A stretch of 64,000 nucleotides of DNA. It comes from Neodontobutis hainanensis (taxonomy: Eukaryota; Chordata; Actinopteri; Gobiiformes; Odontobutidae). Positions 13,302-26,300 of the stretch are shown here, in pieces (position 1 is the first letter of the stretch; each line of letters starts with the position of its first letter). Both the position numbers and the translations under genes were made by a program. The stretch covers positions 4,417,501-4,481,500 of the forward strand of contig JALDNG010000041.1 of NCBI GenBank assembly GCA_024349245.1. Reading direction: 5' to 3'. Under the pieces are notes generated by a model, which did not search any database, was not told where the DNA came from, and saw only the letters and a list, made by a program, of their open reading frames with translations.

Positions 13302-13473
13302 TTTGGAAAGGGACGGTACTATAGATCCGACTGGATGAACAACCTGTCATTAGCCACCTATTATGAGTAAATATGATCCAATCAAAGCAACGTCATACTT
13401 TTAAACTTTTCACGTTTTTTATGTCAACAAACGGCCATAAGATTTCGGTGAGTTTTATGAATTCATAAATGTT
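13302..13473. repeat. Unnamed repeat, copy B of tandem pair
   Basis: It carries the landmarks 'tttggaaaggg', 'gaacaacctg', 'gatccaatcaaagcaac' and 'gagttttatgaattcataaat' in the same order and similar spacing as copy A. The offset from copy A is about 250 bp. A weaker third relative starts near 43709. Confidence 0.5.
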
Positions 13474-15095
13474 GCAAGAGCTTATTTGCTGTGCAGGGAA
13501 ACCCAAAAACATGGTTCGTTTGTTTTTTATGAAAACTGACTGACTTTATTCCAGTGACGATATGGGAGGCATCAATGAGAAGGGGTCATGTGATGTTTTT
13601 GCAGCTCCACACTTCCTGTTTATGAGGAACAATCCTCATTGTTTAGATGTTGGGGCAGAATTACATTTCCCATTACCATCATACATTAGGTGCTTTAACC
13701 AAGAAAGCAAACTTCATTGTGTTGGAAGGTTGCTCCATGTCAGTCTGTCTTTCCCTGGTTATTTTTTCTCATTTTCACTCTCTCGAGCTGTTTCATTGCC
13801 CGTCTGCCTCTCAGTTCACACAGAACTAAAAATCTCTTAAATGCAGATGGCTTCCTCCTTCAGCTATAATATCTGAATTCATAGCTTATGCCAAGTATTG
13901 ATTTCAGGATACGGTCAAAAAAGCTATTTGTTCCTAATATGTGGCTTGATTGTAATAGCGTTGTACTTGTATGTTAATTAACAGGGCATAAGGGACAAAT
14001 GGCGTTAGATTGGTACGATTTAGTTTGATAGTATTCACACTATGGGCTTCTCTCTCTGCCCCGTCCTACTTCCTCTCCTGTAGCAGGAGCTGATCAGTGA
14101 CTCCATTCATTCCAGGTCAATTTGGGCAGTGTTCTCGATATGGCTGTTTCATTACACACTTCCTTCCTGTCTGTCTCTGTGACTCAGGGGAGAGGGTGGA
14201 CAGGCTGAGGAAGAAGGGATAAGAAAAGAATGACGTGGAAAAACATAGGAAAGAGCCCTTTTTTTTTTTTTTTTTTTTTTTTACAGTCAGTTTTCCTACA
14301 TACACACAAGTATTCCACTAATCGGAATAAACACAATAGACATTTTCTCTCTCAGAATTAAAAGGGGCCTATTACTTGGGCCAGAACCAAATATCAGTTT
14401 TGAACATGAACTTTATGCTGTGACAGTAGTAAAGGATACACAATGCAATAATGCTGTTAAATATGCCAAAGATGATGAAAAACTTGGGAGTGTTGCATGT
14501 TTCATATTTTCTTGTACATTGAGCATTCTCACAACAGCCTTTGAGTCCACAGTCAAATACTGTAGTGAGTAAGGTCCAGTGACTAATACATACCAAATCT
14601 AACTTAATATATAATAATTACAATGAAACACTCACTCAACTGCAATAAACACTTTAATATTCCTTGTGGCAGGCAGATATTTGTCTCATTAGATTAAGCA
14701 AGCATATTATAGAGCATATGTATTCAAATGTTTTCCTTTTATTATACATATAGAAACTAGTCATTTCATTATCCAATATTCCAGATATCACTTGTTTCCA
14801 ATTTTATGCAGCTATAATTAACATGTAACTGTCAGAAAATGAACTGTGCAATGAAGAGAATAGAAGGTTTTTCACAGTAATTAGGGTATACCACCTTTAA
14901 TGCCAACAGTTAATAGGATCCAGGGACAAACGAAGCAAAACAGAGTGAGTCACAAACACCTCCTCTGCCACTGTCTGTGTGTGCGCGTGTGCATGAAAAG
15001 TATTTGGTTGCAACAAGGCACGTTTGAGACAAAGGAGGGAAAAAGAGCGAGAGAGAGCGATTCTGCCTCAACTTTTTCCCTTGGGATCGGTCGCC
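13474..15095. other. Non-coding stretch
   Basis: No gene recognised. It includes a T23 run at 14260-14282. Open frames here (for example 14372-14596 on the minus strand, which reads as a hydrophobic peptide) lack splice sites or family resemblance. Confidence 0.6.
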
Positions 15096-15272
15096 ATGGA
15101 TACGGAAGCATTTTCATCTGAACGTGGGACAAATGCAGGGAAGAACGGCAGCGATGTGTTCACACACCTCGAGATGGAGAGAGAAGTGAGATATTACGCC
15201 GCCGTGCGGGGCGACAGATACAGACGGTGCAAATTCAAATGTTTCGGCACGGTGTCAATGATATCGCTTTGA
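15096..15272 (+). other. Small open frame with strong Kozak start (58 codons)
   Basis: The start sits in 'gtcgccATGGat', a near-ideal vertebrate initiation context. The 58-codon frame stays open to TGA at 15270-15272. It is unusually rich in CpG-containing codons (GCC GCC GTG CGG GGC GAC around 15199-15220) compared with its AT-rich surroundings. The predicted peptide is charged, with no signal peptide, membrane segment or motif I recognise. Upstream is a GA-rich patch (15020-15060) as seen in some 5'-UTRs. It could be a micro-ORF, part of a first exon, or just a GC-richer conserved non-coding block. I favour no specific function. Confidence 0.15.
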
Positions 15273-18200
15273 CATACAGGATGCAATTACAGCAGCACTT
15301 GTGCCTTATATAGCCCGGCAGGCTGCTAACCACATGGTACTTGATATCTAACAGATAACAGGTATGGCTGTGAGGGGAAAAAGGCAGTGGCTCAATACTA
15401 TGATATCCAATGGAAATGAAAAACCAACGGGAACAAACAGCACTGAGAACAGAAGCGCTCGTCTTACAAACAGACAATCAGGCTCCATGTATATTTCACA
15501 AGCTACGGAAAACTGTGACAATGGCCCGTCATGATCCAAGATTAGTGTAGGGCACTTTTAATGAGGAGAAGGGCACGCGCGGATCAGGTTTCTGGGATGG
15601 ACAGGCTAACTACAGTATCACCTGAAGCCAATTTGTCTTCTTTTGGTAACAAATCTCAAGGTAGAGTGTGAACTTGTGGATTTAACCCCAAGTCTTTCAA
15701 AAATCTTCTCATTTAGCACAAAAGTTCATTTTACCAAAAAAAGAAAAACCCTGTTGGTTATTTTTTTATATTCACTGTACCTTTCTGAGTTAGGTATGTC
15801 ATTGCTGGGTCTCAAACCCTTAAAACCACAAGCATTAATAAGAAAAACCTTTAGTTACATATAACTAAATACTCTAGCTTCCCATTTCAGTTGTTTAAAT
15901 TCATTCTCAAAATGTCCTAGAGCCAGTCTTAGAGGATTTAGTTTGTGCTGGTAAATGCTCGATACAAGCAAAGAGTCCCCATCTCACTGCCATGGTTTTG
16001 TCAATATTTGCATAAAATATAGCTAACCTTATTGGTGATGAATTATTTATTAAGAGTGAGGAAGGAGTCTTGTAAAGGTTGTTTGTGCATGACAGTGTTG
16101 CCATGGACTGCTGTGTGTGCTCATGTGTGTGCTCGTGTATGTGTGTGTCAATGAGACAGAGTGATGCGCTCCGATGCGCACACTGTCAAAGTCACTGCTT
16201 TCTCAAGGACACTGCGGCTCAGGGGCAGGAAAGAGAGAAGATGCGGGAAGAAGAACACTAAGAGAAATGGAGACCGTAAGAGAAAGCCAATGGAGACGAT
16301 AAAAAAATTAATATATCTGAGAGAACAGGATAAAACTGATTTGAAGAAAGTGAGAAAAAGAGGGAGACTCGTATAGCTTTATCCTGTGTGAAATTAAATT
16401 ATAAACTTTTAAGCACCTCATAATTGTAAATGAATCCGATCCACACAAAATCCAAATTACTGTTTCACTTCTTTATAACGATAACTGGTAAAATAAAAAA
16501 ATAAGAACATGAGAAAAAGTCTATGTGGGCATTTCCAGAGTCTAAATAATAATGTAAATCAATGGACATATTTATATATTTATTACAATATGTTTTGTTT
16601 AATTTTATGTAACTCTATTGTAATCTTTGAAAATCCCAAAAAGCGATGAATAAAAGTTTACTCAAATGGGAATCCACTGTGATTATGGAAAGTCACGTAA
16701 ACATATTTCAAATGAACTGAAGACAGCTGTCACTGTCCTCACCTTTGCTCATCAGTGAGCAACAGCGTGCCACCGTCATCCACTTTCTACAAACTGCACC
16801 ACCTGGGCCTGATAGGAATATATTCATAAGATTCCTCATTAAAATTCCTTGTGTCATGCATGAGCATTTTCTGTTATTTTTTTATGCAGCCTACTCTGGG
16901 CTTTGTGACAGGAGGATTCAAGTGGTTGACTTTTGAGGACAGCTCGGCGTCTGACGGAAATTTTGCCATTTTCTGCAAGAATTTTATATTGCTTTATGGA
17001 CCAAATCTGTGCATACATATGACATTATATACCACATGGCACTGTTACAGTGTGTAGAGCAAAGAAAAACAGCTTTTGAGAGCCGTTCAGTCTCAACTGT
17101 GATACGCAGAAACCTCCACAGCAATCAATTATTTACACATGAGCATGCACTCGCAGACCCCATAACACTCCCACTGAGATGATACTGGGGAAGGCCACTG
17201 GGTGAATTGCATAAAAGCTGCTTTACATACGCAAGTAGGCAGTTTACCAAAACAGTGAGTGAACCAAGCAGCTGACAGGACCATAGCCTCTGACCGAATG
17301 AGATCTCGAATTCCCTGAAAACTAAAATAAAAGGAAAGACCAGAGGAACACAGTTATTGTCCTAATAATACAGCCATTACAGAGGATTCCAATGGAGGCA
17401 TAAAACACACAGGTCCTGTTCAAACTTCAGTCAAGTGCATGTGAAGGAGCCGATGTAGTCAGCGTTAATGTTGAATGTAAATACGCACATTTGGAGTTGG
17501 CCTAGAACACTTAAAGAATAAGAATACATCCTGGTTCCTCAGTCTTCTGCTTTCATTATAAACCCTTAAGAACAAGAGAAAAGCATAGGAATATAGTTGT
17601 GACACATTGAAGTCCACCACTCTAATATAAACTTTTTATTTTTCCCTGGTAGATGTGTCTACATTTAGAGCAAGAGGTTGCAGTAACATGTTAATTGCAA
17701 GGGTAAAGGGTGGTAGAGCTGGATAACATAAAAGCCCATATTAATGCCAGGTATAAACAGGGCCTTACTTAGATGTGTTTCATTTGCACCCTGGTGACCC
17801 GAGCGGAAAGGTGTTTGGAGGTAAGAGCGTGGCCTGTGTGGGAGCACCATCTATTCTTGTCCACGTCCTGCTGCCAAGGTAATAAACTCGGAGGAACGTT
17901 AATTAATAAACACGACCCCATCCTGTCACATTACTGGTCATAAGCATTTGGACTGAACCTGCCGCTGCAGAGACTGAAAGCATCAACAAGAGGCAGATGA
18001 CCGACTGCTTATATTTAGCATATTGGCGTTTGTTTATCCTAAATGGGTTTTAAATAAATCTGTTAAAAAGTTAAAATAGTTGGGGCTTCATGGACCTATA
18101 ATGAGGTGTTTCCTAAGAAAATACCACGTTTTGACAAACTACAAGTGCTTGGTTATTTTCTAGTCATTTACATGTGATTTCAACAAGGCCAGCGCTGTTC

Positions 18201-18630
18201 TCGGTGGCGTGTAACAGACGCACTTTGCACCACATTCTGGCACTGCTCTCCTCATATCGCAGACCTGAGATTCATTAAAAATATTTTTGGGCTGTATTGA
18301 GATGCCTACCAGATTAGAAAGCAAAATATTTTTTTAGCTGTTTGGAGAGTGTTGAATTACTGTGTTTTTAGAATCGACAGTCCAACAAAATACAAACAGT
18401 CTATTTTCAGCTTAATGCCCAAGACTCAATATCTGTGCCCCGTTGACACCAACCACTGCACTGTGCTCTCTGCATGGGCCACAGGATACCACACACATGC
18501 CCAGAGCAGAGGCCAGATCACAATTGTAGTTTATATGTAGTCTATAATTAATTTAGGGTTAAAGTTATTTAGCTCAGTAACCTCAAAGTGCTGTTAATGA
18601 ACCAGGATTATGAATTCATGAGGATAATCA
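15273..18630. other. Non-coding stretch
   Basis: No gene or named repeat recognised. The base composition is ordinary and AT-rich, with short A/T runs only. Confidence 0.6.
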
Positions 18631-18800
18631 CCATGGTCGTTAGCACTGTCCCCTCACAGCAAGGTCCAGAGTCCCGGACTGGATGGGGCTTTTCTAATGT
18701 TGCGTTTCCTTGGGTGGGATTTCTCCAGGTACTCTGGTTTCCCCACCCAAATTAAAACATGCTATAGTCTCTGGTTAGTGATATGATCAGGGTATAATAA
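18631..18800 (+). repeat. L2/Maui-like LINE tail (plus orientation)
   Basis: 'gttagcactgtcccctcacagcaag' followed by 'tttctccaggtactctggttt' matches, with substitutions, the abundant fish L2-type tail (gttagcactgtcgcctcacagcaag ... ctccgggtactccggtttcc). The middle is diverged. This is a 3' fragment only, with no reverse transcriptase. The same family occurs inverted at 57604-57743. Confidence 0.75.
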
Positions 18801-20286
18801 ATTTCCCCATGAGGATAATAGAAAAATGTACTAAAATAATGTTTATATTACACAGAAAGCACATCAACAGCTTGGACACTCGGTTAGAAATTGGTGCCTA
18901 TGTTTCCATCTTGGTGCGATATGTACTACTGACATGGAAGCCAAGTATGTTATCTTTCAGAGTGTTTATTTTATTATTATAAGTCTTGGTCTTCAAACCA
19001 AAAATTTTTGCATATTTATTTATTTACCATTAGTTGTCTACACAGAGTAAGCTATACTTTATTAGTATGGTTCTAATACTAGTATTTCTGATAACATTTA
19101 AAAATTTTAAAACAAAAACACAAAACAAATTTCCAAGATGGTTACCATCCAAGATGCAAAGCTATAGTTCCAACTTTAAACTTTACAGAATCTAGCCAAA
19201 CTTATAAGCAAGGTTTATGTTCCTGAGACTAATGTAAGCTAAAATTGATCACATCTAACATTTAGGTCCTGTCTGAGACTCCTGTGTGAAACCAGCTGCT
19301 GGTTTGTGAATGCACCAAACTATTTGTGCTCTGCATATGTTGCTAGTTGTGCAGCAGCAAAGACTCTCAGTTTCTGGCTCAGCAGGGGTGACAACCAAGC
19401 TCCGGGCCACAGGGCTCCTCTTGTTTTCTGGGAGAGCTGATAGAGCTGCTCTCTAACCAATCAGTCACCTAGCCTCACAGCCTTTCATGAGCAAGGGTCG
19501 AGAAAAGATATGTCTACAACAATGTGGTTCAAACCAAAGATAAGACAGGATTCCCTATTCATCCCACTCACCTCCTTCTGTCCTCCTATCGCTCGATCTG
19601 TCAGCTCTTCTCCGAGTGTCGTTCACCCGGTGTGTCCTGCTGATGTCACCGTGTCACGGGAGGCCGAGTACAGCACCTGAGAAGACACAGGATTTAGAGG
19701 TCAACCACACCGCTGTGACAGCATTTAAGGATTGTGTTGTGTCTGATGTAACAAAGGAGAAACCGAATGCACTTGTTTATATAAAGGTATGGGCATTTAC
19801 TTTGTCAGGCATGGAAGACAAGTTACAAGTTTAAAAAAACCTTGAGGCTAAGAGAAAGCTGAACAAAAGACCAGACTCCATTAGACAAGTGCATCTTTAA
19901 TGTGCAGTACATTTTGTAATAGAGTAGAGCAGATACACTTAAGACACACAGCATGCACTTAAAGTTGTATTCATTTCATCTATGCTGTCCACCAACAACT
20001 AGAAAGTGTTGAGAGCGGGTGAGACCTGAGGGGCTGTTAACTGTTTGTGGTACGGTTTACTATCCTACTGAGCAGAAAATGTAGACCATGCAGTTGAAAT
20101 TAGCATAAGTTGAAAAATATGTGCCTACCCCAGCAACTTTATTTTCAGACTGGCTGGCCTGCAATAAGACCACAAAGACGTGACCAAAATATATATTACA
20201 CAAGACTAATATATGGTCACAGATAAAAACATAATAATATGATAAATCTGGAAAAATAAAACCACTGCTTTCTTCCAAATGGCTAC
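18801..20286. other. Non-coding stretch
   Basis: No gene or named repeat recognised. Confidence 0.55.
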
Positions 20287-20331
20287 ATTACATTATTATA
20301 TTATATATTATATATTATATTATACATTATT
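20287..20331. repeat. AT-rich imperfect repeat (TTATA units)
   Basis: The tract is made only of A and T except for C at its edges, with reiterated 'attatat' units. It is a low-complexity sequence that can form a cruciform or easily melted DNA. Confidence 0.85.
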
Positions 20332-23300
20332 GAGCCCTGACAACGGGCCAAAAAGATGAGAGCATGTGTATTTTTAAATAATAAAAATTTATTGTTTTTA
20401 TTGTTTAACAATCGACAGACAAATAAAGCCAGCTCATTATCCTGCAATATTGTGACCAAAGGTATGTGTGCATTGAAAAAGTGCAATGTCTCCTTTTACT
20501 TTAATTAGAAGAGAAACGCCAATAGAACCCCTGCTGTAGAATATGCATGTGGCTCTGTGTGGAAAAGTGCAACAGCGGCAATCTTGACAAACCAGATCGG
20601 ACAAATAGACGGCGCATGTGGTGCACCTTCCCACAAACAACATAAGACACACACTGCCAACGCCAAGAGAATCAAAGCAGAACAAATGTAGAGTATTTGC
20701 TGTGTGGGATTGGAAGAAGAGGTCACACCTTACACTGTAGCATTTTTGAAGTGGGCGTTGGTTGGTGTAATGGATGTAATGTCACGGTAGCACAAGATAA
20801 ACTGGTTCCCATGATAATCGTACTGCCAAACAAAAAAGGGGGGGCATAAGGAAACCTAGAATAAAACACCCACAAGTGCACAAAAGTCCGGATATGAAGC
20901 ATACACTATCTGATTATTAGCCAGAGGTAGCATATAGATTTATCTTTAATAATTTATCAAGTCTGGAACATGTCTGATTTTACTCAGGGAAACTACAACC
21001 TTTGAATTTTTCCCTTTAAAGTGTGATTCAGTTTTGTTAATGGAGACACAGAGGGTGATATACTGTAAGTCTCAGCGAATAACACATGTTCACAATGGAA
21101 AGCTCACAAAGAGACAAAATCAACCCTTCACTCTCCAGCAGGTAATTTGCCATTTCTTGACATCTCATTTGATTTCAAACTGGGAGGCAATAGCGCAATG
21201 AAGCATAAACAAAGACAGTGTTTAAGATGTTACTGAGTAAAACAAGCACAATACAAACATGATCCTATTAGTCACGAATTGGCATGACATGTTGATTTTA
21301 AAATTAAATGCCGGATTAACAGGGCTGTGATTGGCTAATAGCTACTCATTCAAAAAGTCTCTCCCATAACCAAAAATAGGTTGTGGACTTTCAGATACAT
21401 TCACCTCCATATTGATTTAGGAACAAGTGGAATAAGGGGGACTTCCATTGAGAGTTGAGTGAGTTTAAGTCTGAAGGTTGCTTGTTTTGGCATCAAAGTG
21501 TCAAATATCTTTCACAAAGGAAATGCCATAATGTTACTGCGACACAAGCAGTAACAGGAAAATGGATAGTTGTTGATATTGTGGTAATGAATTTAATGTA
21601 TATTATGCAGCCTTTTTGTAACAGCACACCAGTCTGGACATAGCCTTGCGCTGCAGCTGGATTGTCGCAAGATTTGTGAGCTTACAAACTCGCACAAATC
21701 CACCTTGAACAGGTAAGTATTCAGCGCCTAACTGGCCTCTTGTGTCCGATGATGTGACAGCACTGACAGGTCTGGGCATGTTTTAGGTTTTTAAGATGTA
21801 GAGACTGTTTTAACATTACAAACATAAACAACATGGCACTGCTCAATCATCAACCAGGTATTTATTAAAAGTATACCTGCCCGTTTATTTAGTTCTATCT
21901 TGACCATGGATTACTGCAAACACTAGAGATCAACTGCTAGTTTAATATAATCTTTTCGAAGTCCTTCAAAAATATATCACACATACTTTCCCTTAAAGGC
22001 ATCAGGAGAACAGAAAATGCACCCATGACACACCAAACGGATATCTGTGGAAAGTTCTGTACTGGATCTCCATATATAACTGCACTTTGCCCGTACACCT
22101 ACCAAGGTCATGTGCATGCTGGTCCACGTGCTGCCTCAGACCCCCACTCGATGATGAAAACAGGAGGGAGCATTCACCATCTTTCTCTTTGAATAGCTCT
22201 ACGCGAGTCATCCTGCCATTAAGGTTTTCATGCGCACGGTCAATAATAGGGAACATTTTCACCTCGATCTGTGTGATACATTTAGGATCATCAGCTGTTC
22301 ATGGTTTGGTGTATCAAAGTGCAGCGTAGGCGCCTTCGTGTTGCCTTCGGTAAATCTTTCAGTCCGAATGACTAAAGTGCCATGTGTGGTGACGGAGCCA
22401 CCAGCTGAAGCAGAGCTCTAACAAGGGACTAGAGCCACTAATAATGGTCTTAATAAAGTGTGAATGTAAAACACACATTTACAGATAACAGAGAGATTCA
22501 TTTGCTCCATCAGGGGAAGTTATATTGCCACCTGGGTCATACAATTCCAATTTCTATGTTGGCAGAGGAGGGTATGGGTAATTTGTGCACTGCATAATAC
22601 ACACTCATACAGTTATTATTGTTGTGAGGATGTAAATACTGCAGTAAAGTTTGTAATGAAAGACAACATAACCTATTTTTGAGTATGATTTTCTGCTCTG
22701 TTGTTTTGTCTCCATGTTTTTTTCTGGATTGAACAATAGGACCACAGATTAATATACTGATTTCTTATTTTAACATTACATAAATTAATACTAATGAGAA
22801 ACTGAGAAAGACACTCATTAATTAAAGTTCCACTACCTGATTTTCTTTTTGCTATCCCAGTCTCAGCCTCCCCTCTCCCCCAAAAGCCGTCTAGGGACCT
22901 CTCCTGCTTGTCTTTAATTTAACGCCACATTACGTAATTCAATTGACAATATTTATCTGTGTTTTTTACTTTTGCGTCGTCTCTCCGTTTTGCTGTGTTA
23001 CTGTGACCCAATGTTTTCCATTCCAGAGTAACAGGTTGCTTTAACATTATACTATCTGGGGTTTAAACCATTTTTCATAGAAAAAAAAAAAATGGTTCAG
23101 CGGTAAAACCTTAGCTTTCACAAATAAGATCATTCTATTTAGTTCTAAATAAGATTCACTATTGAATGAATATAATATACAATGGCAATCCTGTTACTCA
23201 TATTCATATAATTTAATCGGAATAAAGATGTGACATTGCTCATTAAAATATCACATTATTTTCAAATAATTAATCCTCCAAGACCTGCAGGTCACCGTCT

Positions 23301-26300
23301 GTGTTTAAAAAGATAGAGCTGCAGATGCCTACAACGTCACAGATATTAAGTATAGTGCACACCTCCACATTTACTGCCGTCTCAGAAAATAAGAGTTTAG
23401 ACTCTTGTTAACCTTGAAACTCCGACAGCAGCTGCACATACACACAATGAAAACCTCAGAATTGGTTCTCTCTCTTTTTTTTTTTTCTTACTTCCTCAGT
23501 GTACAAGACCCATAGATTGTTACTGATTGAACCCAGTCTTTGGAATTCCAATCAGGAAATGACCAGAGGCTGAGGTCCTGCCAAATGTGAGCTGTGGACT
23601 GTGATCAAGTGTGAAAACAGGATGAAAGATTGTATGGAAGGACATCAATTAGGAATAGGGCAAAAGGTTGTGAGTAAACAGGAAGTATACCAGCGGAAAC
23701 TGATGGCCACATCACAATCAGCAGGAAAACAACGCAATGAAGTTACATGTGCAAATTCAGAATGTGATTTCACTAAGTTTAAATTCAAAGATGGTGCCTT
23801 TGAACCAGACATTTGACAGCAACAGAACAGCCTCACAGTACTTCGCTGGACTATAAAAAAAGACTTGCTTCAAAGACAGGAATCCTTCTATTTTTAATTA
23901 AGTCACTACGATCATTCAGATGAATCCAAGAAAAATAAGCACAACCAGATTTTTTAAATAAACTGTCAGTAAATCCAACATTAGCATTCATTTTTGTAGC
24001 ATTACCATCTACTCACCTGCAAAACTACAAGACTTTGCAGCTCTTCAGTTTAGCACCAACCCATAGAGTTTGATTTGTCATGGTAGGAAAGTGACAGACA
24101 AAATGGTTTTAACAGGAGAGGAGTGGAAAATGGAGTTGAGCGTGTTTTTCTTCATTCCTGTGAACGAAGAAGCCCTGATTGGTTTGTTTCACTCAACAAC
24201 AGCCATTTCAACTGAAGATATAAACCCTGACACTTACTCCTGACTGTGTTGATTATTGTCAGCAAGTAAAATAGAAAAGCTGTCATGAATACATGTGATG
24301 ATTTGGACATCACTTTAATTGAATCACAAACTAAAGAACACACTATCACCAAAATTAATGTTTATTGATATTCTGTAAAAGCTGTGATTCTTATAAAGAG
24401 AAAGAGACATTTCTATTTAGTAAAAGTCTTTCTTGCATTTTCAGCTTTTTATCTTTGCACTATTAATCACATGGTTCATTTTTCCTTTGTTCGGCCAAAA
24501 AAAAAAAAAAAGAAGATACCTGCATCTGCACTAAGCAAAAATGGAGTACAGAAACTTTTGGCTCTGACCATGCACTGAACTGTTCTCAACTCTCAATCCA
24601 CACATACATAAACACAAAACACAGCACGCCCCATTCTGAACTCAAATGTACAAAGACAGCTCTCTTTAAGACACCAAAGACCCCCTCTGTGTTTTTATAC
24701 AGCTACCGCAGTTGCTGCCGGTCTGTGCAGACTGAGTCGAGCCTCCCGCCCCTCACATGAGCTTACCCTGAGCACTGAACAGAGCTTTGAATGTTTAACA
24801 CTGAGCCATTCTGTAGCACACAGTAGGTACACACAGGAGTCTACGGCTGGTTAAAGAGCCTTTAACACTAATGTGGCCAAACTAAATGGTGCACTTTGAA
24901 AAACTTTCAATTTTCTCAAAAATTTTCTTCACTGATGCTATGATAACTGACTCCACATTGAAAAATCTGTTGTAGCAAAGACTTCCCATACTGGAATAAA
25001 TGTTATGGTACACCATGTGGCCTTCACACATTGCATATTAATATATCTGGCCAACCACATGGATAGTGTCCAAAGCAGAAAGACATTAACACTGTTGAAT
25101 GTGCACTAAGAATGTGCAAGATCCTAAAAGTGAAGCTGAAAAACCATTTCACTTGTTAGTTCCTAATATCATGGAGCTCTACTGTTATCATAGCTTTACT
25201 ACTAATTGTGAATAGACCATGAAAATTAAACATACCACTGACTAAATAGAAATATGTCCAAGAAAACTCAAAAAGCTCCAGTTGAAAATGTCCTTTGTAG
25301 CTAAAGCAAACTCTAGATGCTCCTTCTCTAGTGGGACAATTGGCTATTTTATGGTGTGTGGTTGCTTTGTAGATCCCCTGTGAAGCATTTGATTAAATTC
25401 AACCAGGAATGCACCTGACAGAGCAGTCACACAGAACATGAAACGGACAGGAATAGGGAATTGTCCGTCTTCCTCTCTCACACATTTGTATTAGTGAGCG
25501 CCATAAACACAAATGAGAACGAGTGAGTGAGACTCCCCCCAGGCTTCATACAGTGGCTCTTAACAAATCCAAAACTTGCCCAATCATTTTTCCATTCTCT
25601 TGGTTGCTATAGCTACAGTCTGCCTTCTTGTCTTTAGTTTGGTCAGGGTGAGATTTTACCAATGAGTCTGCTACATGTGTGTGGACATGCACACTGCGCA
25701 GTAACCCCACCAAGTGAGGATCAGCAGCCCTTGAGACAGTAAGGTGTGAGATGGAGCTGCAATGAAAACGAGTCTGTGTGAAAATAGCTTCAGCAGTGAG
25801 GATAGAAACACTTACAACTCTGCACAAAGCATCTGAACCAATGAGACTTTTAATGTCTCATTGTCACTACAAGTATCAACGTTTCAGCTCCAGGTTTAAA
25901 CCGATACTTAATTAGTTCATCCAAATAGCTCTTTTTTTAAGAGGGTAAGCTGCAGTTAGGTGCTACTAATCACCAAACCTTGATTAAGGTATCATAACTA
26001 TGTGTGCATATCTCAGTTAGAGCACTAAACCTTCTATTAAACATGTTTTGGACCTTTGCTGGTCTAAAGCATTTAGATGTGAGTTAGTGCAATGCTCAGA
26101 GGAAAGGAGTTGAGCAATGATCTTTTAGAAGCAATTGTTGCAGGACATAAATCTGGCAAATGTCATTATTTGCAAACAATTTAAAGTTTGTCACTCCGCA
26201 GTGACAAAAATCAAAAGTGGAAAGCTTTTATTAAAGATGCCAGTCTTCCCTGGAATCGGTTTCCCGACAAATATTCCTCAAGATCCGATCATGTGATGGT

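Noticed and set aside
14372..14596. Minus-strand frame that reads like a cysteine-rich loop plus a membrane helix
   Set aside because: I considered a transporter exon, but there are no splice sites, no family motif and AT-rich codon use; hydrophobic stretches are common in T-rich frames.
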